This document shows positions 7,848 through 13,546 of a DNA stretch of 23,005 bases, piece after piece (position 1 is the first letter of the stretch; every line of letters begins with the position of its first letter). A model generated the notes under the pieces. That model did not search any database. It was given only the letters and a program-made list of their open reading frames with translations, and was not told where the DNA came from. The position numbers and the translations under genes were made by a program. Origin of the DNA: Planctomycetaceae bacterium (GTDB lineage Bacteria; Planctomycetota; Planctomycetia; Planctomycetales; Planctomycetaceae); contig JAGQQP010000009.1 in assembly GCA_020426085.1 (NCBI GenBank), positions 1 to 23,005 on the forward strand. The letters run 5' to 3'.

Positions 7848-7904
7848 CAGGTCATTCCTGTTTTCTGGTTCTTAAGGAGTGAGCGTGCTTCTGGATATCA
7901 AGTT

Positions 7905-7910
7905 ATTATA
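7905..7910 (-). promoter_or_regulatory. -10 element of the aldolase/fusion operon
   Basis: Read on the minus strand this is a perfect TATAAT, 58 bases before the aldolase start. The -35 region 17 bases away (AACACT) is poor, so an activator or partial repression may be involved. It overlaps the left arm of the inverted repeat at 7907-7915. Confidence 0.45.
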
Positions 7911-7972
7911 TGACAATAAAGTTCGCAAGTGTTCTGGTGGAAATATTGAATAATGCGGTTTTATGTCATATA
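7907..7972. promoter_or_regulatory. Inverted operator half-sites TATATGACA / TGTCATATA
   Basis: Two perfect 9-base arms, 7907-7915 and 7964-7972, are in inverted orientation with 48 bases between them. Each overlaps the -10 hexamer of one of the two divergent promoters. This is what a regulator controlling both itself and the operon would use; the neighbouring GntR protein is the obvious candidate. Assignment is inference. Confidence 0.45.
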
Positions 7973-7974
7973 TT
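7946..7974 (+). promoter_or_regulatory. Promoter of the GntR regulator gene
   Basis: TTGAAT (7946-7951) and TATATT (7969-7974) are spaced by 17 bases, giving a start near 7981 and a leader of about 45 bases. The right operator arm (7964-7972) covers the -10 box, which would allow autoregulation. Confidence 0.5.
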
Positions 7975-8000
7975 GCTGTTTTAGTGGTTGGTTTCCATTT

Positions 8001-8011
8001 CTGGTAACCAG
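8001..8011. promoter_or_regulatory. Palindrome CTGGTAACCAG, possible second operator
   Basis: This perfect 11-base palindrome lies in the leader of the GntR gene. Its TGGT/ACCA arms resemble the TGGTnnnACCA half-sites of FadR-subfamily regulators, but with one base between them instead of three. It could be an autoregulatory site. Confidence 0.35.
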
Positions 8012-8025
8012 CAGTATGTTTTTAA

Positions 8026-8736
8026 ATGTATGATAATAAGTGCAAGATGGCTGAACCACTCCAAAATTCGATGGCGACTGTTCTGGCGGAGAAAATCCGC
8101 CGGAGGATCGTAAAAGAGCAGTTACCGGAAGGCCATGTTTTCATGACTGAAGGGCAGTTGGCAGAGGAATATCAGGTTTCGCGGCCTATTGTCCGAGAGG
8201 CGGTCAGTCGTTTACGGGCACTGGGGATCCTGGATGTCAGGCAGCGGAAAGGGCTTGTAGTACAGCGACCTGATTTGATTCAGCTGCTCTCGGACAGTAT
8301 TCCTTTGCTGGCGGTTTCGCAGCAGGAGCAACGCGAACTGGGGATGTTGCGTTATGTTCTCGAAATTGGTGCCATCGAGCTGGCGGTCAAGAATGCGACT
8401 GAGGATCAGCTGGATCGGCTCGATCAGATCGTCACTGAGATGGAGCACTATCTGGAGCGGAACGACTGGGAGCAGGAAGTCGAACTTGATCTGGCTTTTC
8501 ATTCACTGGTTTTGGAAATGACCGATTCTGTTTACGTCGCCGGAATGCAGCAGATTCTATCCAAGTATTTTCATAGTGTGGCTGAGACCGGTCATTCCAG
8601 TTCAGATCAGAAAGCCCGAATTGTGTGGGAACATTCAGAGCTGGCAGCAGCGATTCGCAATCGCGATCTGGAGCATGCACGTGTGATGATCCGGATGCAG
8701 TTTCAGGGGCTGGTTTCAGAAGTCCAGGGGGAATAG
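8026..8736 (+). CDS. GntR-family transcriptional regulator, FadR/FCD type
   Basis: This 236-residue DNA-binding repressor or activator has a winged helix (about residues 15-80) with a clear recognition region at LAEEYQVSRPIVREAVSRLRALG. An all-helical FCD ligand domain follows (about 103-230). FCD metal-site positions are visible as Asp155 and His159 (LDLAFH) and His203 (WEHSEL), but the last one, normally His in AMxxHL, is Gln225 (MIRMQF). FCD regulators usually sense a carboxylic acid from the pathway they control. It is divergent from the aldolase/fusion operon with a 178-base shared control region, so it probably regulates that operon. The ATG at 8026 lacks a good ribosome site; Met8 at 8047 is an alternative start. 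Confidence 0.9.
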   Translation: MYDNKCKMAEPLQNSMATVLAEKIRRRIVKEQLPEGHVFMTEGQLAEEYQVSRPIVREAVSRLRALGILDVRQRKGLVVQRPDLIQLLSDSIPLLAVSQQEQRELGMLRYVLEIGAIELAVKNATEDQLDRLDQIVTEMEHYLERNDWEQEVELDLAFHSLVLEMTDSVYVAGMQQILSKYFHSVAETGHSSSDQKARIVWEHSELAAAIRNRDLEHARVMIRMQFQGLVSEVQGE

Positions 8737-9041
8737 AAATGGGACTTGAGCAAATGCCCAAGCCCCACCGTTCAGGGACTAGATGAATAAAATACCTGAA
8801 TACTCAGGTGAATTAAGCCTGCTTACATTCAAGGGTCGCCTGCTATAAAGAGATTGTCATTTAATTCTGGAATTCTACTGCCAAAAAATGGAGAAAAATA
8901 AATTTATCGTGAAATCGCGATATTTGAGGTGAATCCTGCGTGTTTTTAAACAAAGATACACTGTCTGACTTGTCTCAAGGATTCTGGCTTCCAGGGATTC
9001 TCTCAGAGAAAGTGTAAGGCTCATCAAATCCCAGCTGAAAA
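8737..9041. other. Convergent intergenic region
   Basis: No gene is seen in these 305 bases. A hairpin ACCTGA-ATAC-TCAGGT (8794-8809) is followed on the minus strand by ATTTTATT. It may act as a weak terminator for the FecR-protein transcript entering from the right. The rest holds nothing recognisable. Confidence 0.4.
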
Positions 9042-10712
9042 TCAGGGAGCCAGTGCGGGAGACTGAGTATTGATTACGGAATCCCAGGTTGTGCCAATGC
9101 GTAGTTCGTCGAACAGAAATTCTGCATTGCGGGCAGCATGGAGTCTGACCTGGTCGTAGACGGAGGAGTCTCGGAAGGGATCTGTCGCACAGGTCCAGAC
9201 AGGGGGTTCGTGGCCAGGGATGGTTTCTTCCGGCGCGAAAGCACGCATGAAAATCTGATCCAGGGCATTTTCGCTGGCAACAATCTTGGCAACAAAGAAA
9301 TAAGTCTTATTGGACTGTAACGGCGGAGCATTCTCGATGACCTGCGTTCCAGCCTGCAGGGTCGAGAAATTCTGGGAACTCATGCCGAGTAAAATCCTTG
9401 TCTGATGCTTTGCCGGGGCAGACGTCTGCAGAGACAGGTTTCCGTATTGCTTATCTGTGCTGTTTCCAGAATTCTGTTTCTGGATGTAGAAGCTCAGATA
9501 GTAGATGGCGTCTTTATTCAGGCGGACTGGTTTTTCCAGGCTGCGCCAGGCGGTATTCCCTTTTCTCAATTCGACAAGGCCTAACTGGTCGTCAGCCAGT
9601 TTCGCACCGGCAAGTGATTTAAGGGGCTGGCTGTCACCACGGGCCGGATCTCCCCCGTTCAACCTGTTTCGCCAGGGGTTCTTCCAGCCAATCCCGGCAT
9701 TTCTCCAGTCTGAAAAACTTTCCGGATCACTGATGACTGTGGGATGAAAGCTGTCGTATGCTCTGGTTTCTTCGCGAATCGCCTGAATATTTTTGGGATT
9801 GGTGGGGACTTCTCGTTTAAAATCTTCCGGTTTGATCTCGATATCCTCAATCCGGTTCTCTTTGAGCTGTCTGGCCTGACCCTCTTTGATAATGATGGAT
9901 TCGGTAAACAGTTTATTGTCCTGATTGGGATCAACGCGAACGGCCCCTTCGAACACGTGCAGATCGACTTCGCCGTCAGCGTGGATTTTGGCGCCGTATT
10001 CCGTTCCGATATCGTGAAACGTCAGTTGTGGAGTGACTAATGCAAATTCGGGAGCTGCTTCATAGCCGTGCAGGACTACCTTCCCGGAAGAAACCGTGGC
10101 ACAGCAGGCGGAATCCATTTTGATTTTCGTCGGGCCCTCAATCACAATTCGAACTCCGGTATCGAAGCGGAATTCGGCGTATCCTTCTTCCAGGAAGAGG
10201 TCCTGTGATAAAAGTCGCTGACCGGAAAACTTGGGGGGAGTGTCGCCTCCCCAGACACAGTCAGTAGCACGTGTGAGAGTGGCGATATAGGGGAAGTCAA
10301 CGGCGGGTGGTTCTGTTTGAGTTACCTGAGGCTGATTCCAGAAGAAGTGGCCAGAGATCATCCATTCCAGGAACAGGAAGATCATCATGGAAGCAGCTGC
10401 CACCAGTGCGTAGTTGATGAAATTTGAGCGTCGCGGAGTTGGTGTATTGATTGGGGTGGCCGGCTGGACATCAAGAGAGACAGGGGGCTGATGAATGACA
10501 GTCTGTTCGAGGGACTTGAGTCGTTCGTTCCAGTCAGATTTGATACCGGTATTGATGTCGATGTACTCAAAATACTGGTGCATCGCCTCGGGGCTGTTCT
10601 CCAGAATATTTTGAAATTGTTGGAAATCTGTCGACGAAAATTCTCCCTCCGGACTATCCAGAAGCCGGTTCAGCAGATTTTCGAATTCCGGGGGAATACC
10701 CTGTGCCGACAT
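9042..10712 (-). CDS. Membrane-anchored FecR-domain protein, probable sigma partner
   Basis: This 556-residue protein has a cytosolic N-terminus (1-95), one membrane helix (about 100-118) and a periplasmic FecR domain (about 140-285). The FecR domain contains ATLTRATDCVW, a Gly-rich central motif GVRIVIEGP, LVTPQLTFHDIGTEYG and DLHVFEGAVRV. The C-terminal part (about 320-550) looks like the jelly-roll-type domain common in exported planctomycete proteins, ending in LFDELRIGTTWDSV. Its start ATG overlaps the stop of the sigma gene (TAATG), so the pair is translated together. FecR-type proteins transmit an outside signal to a cognate ECF sigma. There is no adjacent TonB receptor, so the signal is unlikely to be a siderophore as in Escherichia coli Fec. 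The N-terminus may bind the sigma; this is not shown by sequence. Confidence 0.82.
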   Translation of the reverse strand: MSAQGIPPEFENLLNRLLDSPEGEFSSTDFQQFQNILENSPEAMHQYFEYIDINTGIKSDWNERLKSLEQTVIHQPPVSLDVQPATPINTPTPRRSNFINYALVAAASMMIFLFLEWMISGHFFWNQPQVTQTEPPAVDFPYIATLTRATDCVWGGDTPPKFSGQRLLSQDLFLEEGYAEFRFDTGVRIVIEGPTKIKMDSACCATVSSGKVVLHGYEAAPEFALVTPQLTFHDIGTEYGAKIHADGEVDLHVFEGAVRVDPNQDNKLFTESIIIKEGQARQLKENRIEDIEIKPEDFKREVPTNPKNIQAIREETRAYDSFHPTVISDPESFSDWRNAGIGWKNPWRNRLNGGDPARGDSQPLKSLAGAKLADDQLGLVELRKGNTAWRSLEKPVRLNKDAIYYLSFYIQKQNSGNSTDKQYGNLSLQTSAPAKHQTRILLGMSSQNFSTLQAGTQVIENAPPLQSNKTYFFVAKIVASENALDQIFMRAFAPEETIPGHEPPVWTCATDPFRDSSVYDQVRLHAARNAEFLFDELRIGTTWDSVINTQSPALAP

Positions 10713-11257
10713 TATGATTGACGCTCACTCTGAAGCTTACGAGATATACAAGCCGCCAGTTCACGTCTGAGGAGTGAGAGGCGGTTATAAAGGGTTTGGA
10801 TCGTTTTTCCTGCCGTCCTGGCGATGTCTTTCACCGACTGATTTTCAAAGACGGCATTTGTGAGTAACTGCTGGTCTGAGGAACTCAAATTCTGCAGGCA
10901 GTCATGCAGAAAATCGAGGCGAATATCGTGGTTGTGTAAATGTTCTTCACGTTCCTGGGACATTGTTTCAATGAGTTCCTGATTGAAAAAATGTCGATCT
11001 CTTCCAATACTTCTTCGATAATTGCAGACTGTAAAAAAAGCGACTCCACAGGCCCAGGAGAAAAAATCCCGGTCCTGATCAAATTCATCAAACTTATTCC
11101 ACAATGTCAAACAGACATGCTGATAAACATCTTCTGCATCTGAATTATTAGGGACGAGTGTTCGGATATAACCAAAAATCCGTAAACGATCTTTACTCAG
11201 TAAAGACGAAAACACACCCCTCGTATCTGGATGTAAAGATGATGTGGAAGTCGACAT
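10712..11257 (-). CDS. ECF-type RNA polymerase sigma factor
   Basis: This 181-residue sigma70-family protein has only region 2 (about 20-88; NNSDAEDVYQHVCLTLWNKFDEFD is the -10 recognition core) and region 4 (about 115-172). The helix-turn-helix is in SVKDIARTAGKTIQTLYNRLSLLRREL. The style matches the ECF group that is expanded in Rhodopirellula and Verrucomicrobium. It is followed, with a 1-base TAATG overlap, by a FecR-domain membrane protein, which is the normal regulator arrangement. Targets are unknown; autoregulation is typical, but I could not pick out its promoter in the 413 bases upstream. Confidence 0.9.
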   Translation of the reverse strand: MSTSTSSLHPDTRGVFSSLLSKDRLRIFGYIRTLVPNNSDAEDVYQHVCLTLWNKFDEFDQDRDFFSWACGVAFFTVCNYRRSIGRDRHFFNQELIETMSQEREEHLHNHDIRLDFLHDCLQNLSSSDQQLLTNAVFENQSVKDIARTAGKTIQTLYNRLSLLRRELAACISRKLQSERQS

Positions 11258-11670
11258 AAAAGTCGGGAGCTCCGTTCGGAAGAGACTTCGGCGATTTGCA
11301 GTCGTTTAATCATAATGAAATCAACGGGTCATTAAAATTAAATAGATGCAATCTTTGCTTTAGAACGGGAATCTTCGCCTTTTTTTATGTCATTAGCAAT
11401 ACAAACGATTAGTATATTTTCAGTGAAACGTTTTGTGCTTATTGAAACTTGTTCTCAAACCAATGACATTTACCATATAAAATTGCGAAAAAGGTAAATT
11501 CCTCACTGGAATCCGGTACTCGGCGAAATTCTCCTGGGTTCTGAAGTCATCTCCTTTGGTTGAATCACCAGGATTTAGATGAAACTCTTCTCGGGTTATG
11601 GTACTCTGTCAGTTCAGATCGTGAGGTTTCCCGGATCCCATCATTGAACAAAAATAAACGAGTGTGAACG
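11258..11670. other. Divergent intergenic region between sigma and lipoprotein genes
   Basis: No gene is seen. An inverted repeat ATTTACC / GGTAAAT (11468-11474 and 11493-11499) encloses TATAAA (11476-11481). TATAAA could be a -10 box with TTCTCA (11452-11457) 18 bases upstream as a weak -35. If real, it would give the lipoprotein gene a leader of nearly 190 bases. A promoter for the sigma gene is not recognisable. Confidence 0.35.
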
Positions 11671-12264
11671 ATGAAAAAAAAGACACGAAATATGTTTGAA
11701 GTGAGCAGCCTGCTGTTGGCAGGGGTGATGATCATGCTGGCAGGAAATGGCTGTAAGGATCCCAAAGAAATCGCCCGTCAACAGGGTGAAACAATCGAGG
11801 AAAAACCGCAAAACAAAGTGCCTCAACAACCGGTAGCAGAAAATGCAGCTGCCGATGAACAGGCGGGCAAAGCAGACGACAATAAGAAAAGCATTATCCA
11901 CAAGACGACCGCCGTTGTGGTAGATGCAAAAAAGGCATTGGAAAATCCGAGCATTGAAGTTGTTGATGGCAAAATCAAAGGGGTCGACCCTTACTCACAG
12001 GCTGGCAGTGCTTATGTCTCTATGGCATCCCGGGTCAGTACTTTGGGAATGCAGCAGGCCATTAAAGCACATAAAGCGCTGAATGACCGGTTCCCCTCAT
12101 ACGATGAATATATACAGATGATGAAAGAGAATCGCATCGAATTCGCTCAACTTCCGCCTTACAAAATGTATGGCTATGATGCCGAGTCCGGAAATATCCT
12201 TGTGCTCCAGGATAATAAGAAAAAAGAAGAGCTCTATAAAAAAGCAGGTATTCCTCTCGACTGA
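11671..12264 (+). CDS. Putative lipoprotein of planctomycete type
   Basis: This 197-residue exported protein starts with KKK and a hydrophobic segment (about 11-25) ending in LAGNGC with Cys28. It would be a lipoprotein, although Gly at -3 and Asn at -2 depart from the usual lipobox. A charged low-complexity linker (about 30-80) follows. The C-terminal region (about 108-197) contains GMQQAIKAHKALNDRFPSYDEY and LPPYKMYGYDAESGNILVLQ, ending in ELYKKAGIPLD. It resembles a small globular domain I associate with exported proteins of Planctomycetes, with no known function. It stands alone between divergent and same-strand neighbours, 156 bases ahead of the next gene. Confidence 0.65.
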   Translation: MKKKTRNMFEVSSLLLAGVMIMLAGNGCKDPKEIARQQGETIEEKPQNKVPQQPVAENAAADEQAGKADDNKKSIIHKTTAVVVDAKKALENPSIEVVDGKIKGVDPYSQAGSAYVSMASRVSTLGMQQAIKAHKALNDRFPSYDEYIQMMKENRIEFAQLPPYKMYGYDAESGNILVLQDNKKKEELYKKAGIPLD

Positions 12265-12328
12265 TTGAATTCGTTCCTGCCTGGCATACAATCTGCTTCT
12301 TACCTCTTTATCCCCTGAATTGAAGAGT

Positions 12329-12396
12329 GAATGTTGATCCAATTCAACATTCGTTTCAAAACAGTATCAGCATGTTGCAAAAAATCAACATGTTGA
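12329..12396 (+). promoter_or_regulatory. Leader with alternative hairpins ahead of the small secreted protein gene
   Basis: GAATGTTGA-TCCAAT-TCAACATTC (12329-12352) is a perfect 9-bp stem. CATGTTG / CAACATG (12371-12377 and 12386-12392) is a second stem. TCAACATGTTGA (12385-12396) is a self-palindrome overlapping it. ATGTTG(A) therefore occurs three times and (T)CAACAT twice, so several mutually exclusive foldings are possible. It is either a terminator of the lipoprotein gene or a regulatory leader. Confidence 0.45.
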
Positions 12397-12420
12397 ACAA
12401 CAACTGAAGAGGTGAGTCTT

Positions 12421-12762
12421 ATGAAATTCCAACACTCTGCAAAAATCGGAACGTCAACCACACGATTCTTGATGCTTGGAATCTTAACAGCCGCTTTGAG
12501 CATCAGTACTGGTACTCAGCGAGCAGAGGCAGAAAACTGGGCGTTTAACCGTTCCTACTACAGCCATGAACTGCCACCTGAAGTTGCGGCACATTATCCG
12601 CGTCCTGAAAGTCGTTCCGCTTACCGAACACCCGAACTGGCTACGACTCCCGGATTTGCATTACGGGGGGCCCGCCGATGGAATTACGTGCGTCTGTATA
12701 GTGGAAACAGCTACGATACCACGATTTATCGCAGCGACACATTCAACGTTGTCGCCCCCTGA
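12421..12762 (+). CDS. Small secreted protein of unknown function
   Basis: This 113-residue product has a clear Sec signal peptide: basic start, hydrophobic core LMLGILTAALSIS, probable cleavage after residue 37 in AEA-EN. The mature part of about 76 residues is rich in Tyr, Arg and Ser, with no Cys (NRSYYSHELPPEV, GARRWNYVRLYSGNS, TTIYRSDTFNVV). I do not recognise a family. It has one of the strongest ribosome sites in the window: GAGGTGA (12409-12415), 5 bases before the ATG. This selects 12421 rather than an in-frame GTG at 12412. The strong site, structured leader and good terminator suggest an abundant protein. Confidence 0.7.
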   Translation: MKFQHSAKIGTSTTRFLMLGILTAALSISTGTQRAEAENWAFNRSYYSHELPPEVAAHYPRPESRSAYRTPELATTPGFALRGARRWNYVRLYSGNSYDTTIYRSDTFNVVAP

Positions 12763-12812
12763 TCACCGTCCGATTCGTCTGCTATTCCAGGTAGCAAATG
12801 TGATCTCTAATA

Positions 12813-12864
12813 AACGTACTTCTCTGGCTTACCCGAAACGGTCAGGGAGTACGTTTTTTCTTTT
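12813..12864 (+). terminator. Intrinsic terminator overlapping a convergent coding end
   Basis: AACGTACT (12813-12820) pairs with AGTACGTT (12848-12855). The inner CTCTG pairs with CAGGG after a one-base bulge, and the stem runs into TTTTTT then CTTTT. It ends the small secreted protein transcript. The 3' arm lies inside the last codons of the minus-strand gene ending at 12842. The reverse strand also gives a stem followed by TTTATT, so it may work in both directions. Confidence 0.7.
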
Positions 12865-13546
12865 CTGCCAGGGCCTCATAGTAACGTCGCACCTGATCTT
12901 CATACTGGGGAAGAAATTTTTCGGTGTAGATGTTCAATAATTGCTGTCGCATCGCGGGGGGCAGATGTCCCCAGGCATCTTTGGCATAATTGTTTTTATC
13001 ACTCAGATTGCCTGAGGTCGCCTGGCCTTCATTCTGGCGGTCGGTGGACTGCCGCGCGGGTCCCTGAGAGAGCTGACTATCGTTGTTCTGCTTCTGCATC
13101 CCTTCACGGTCCTGTCGTTTTTGCTGTTGTTCCTGTTGTTGCTGATTATTCTGGTTTTGCAGACGCATGGTTGTTTTCGGAGCCTGCTCCACCAGGCGAA
13201 TCAGCTTTTCCAGGTCTTGTACAACCTGTTTCTGAACCCGTTGTACTTCCTCGCTTTGATCCTGTTCTCCAATCAGTTGACCCGCTCGTTCCATCTCTTT
13301 AATGATGGGTTCGATCGGCAGCGGATTTTTTTGAACCCATTTCTTGAGTTTTTCCACCTGTCTGTTCGGTTGGTTTTTGTCTTCCGATTTGTCCGGTACG
13401 GGATTCTCTTTCTCTGTTTTGACTGGTTCTTTTTTCTCTCTGATTTCGTCGGCATTCAAGGTCTGTACAGAAACGGACAATATGATTGTCGTACTGATGG
13501 CTAGCAGAGACAGGAACCGGGTTGATTTTGAATTTTTTGTCTGCAT
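12842..13546 (-). CDS. Secreted glutamine-rich protein, partner of the giant coiled-coil protein
   Basis: This 234-residue protein has a signal peptide (hydrophobic core about 11-29, likely cut after Ala32 in LNA-DE). A highly charged Lys/Glu segment and a helical Gln-rich middle (about 130-160, with runs of Gln) follow. The compact C-terminus contains AWGHLPPAMRQQL and LPQYEDQVRRYYEALAEKK. I associate the WGxLPxxxR...PxYxxxxxxYYxxLA pattern with proteins encoded beside VWA/coiled-coil loci in Planctomycetes and relatives; this is from memory, not a search. Its ATG overlaps the stop of the upstream 1244-residue gene (TAATG), which argues for coupled production and probably physical interaction. 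The function is unknown. Confidence 0.7.
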   Translation of the reverse strand: MQTKNSKSTRFLSLLAISTTIILSVSVQTLNADEIREKKEPVKTEKENPVPDKSEDKNQPNRQVEKLKKWVQKNPLPIEPIIKEMERAGQLIGEQDQSEEVQRVQKQVVQDLEKLIRLVEQAPKTTMRLQNQNNQQQQEQQQKRQDREGMQKQNNDSQLSQGPARQSTDRQNEGQATSGNLSDKNNYAKDAWGHLPPAMRQQLLNIYTEKFLPQYEDQVRRYYEALAEKKKRTP

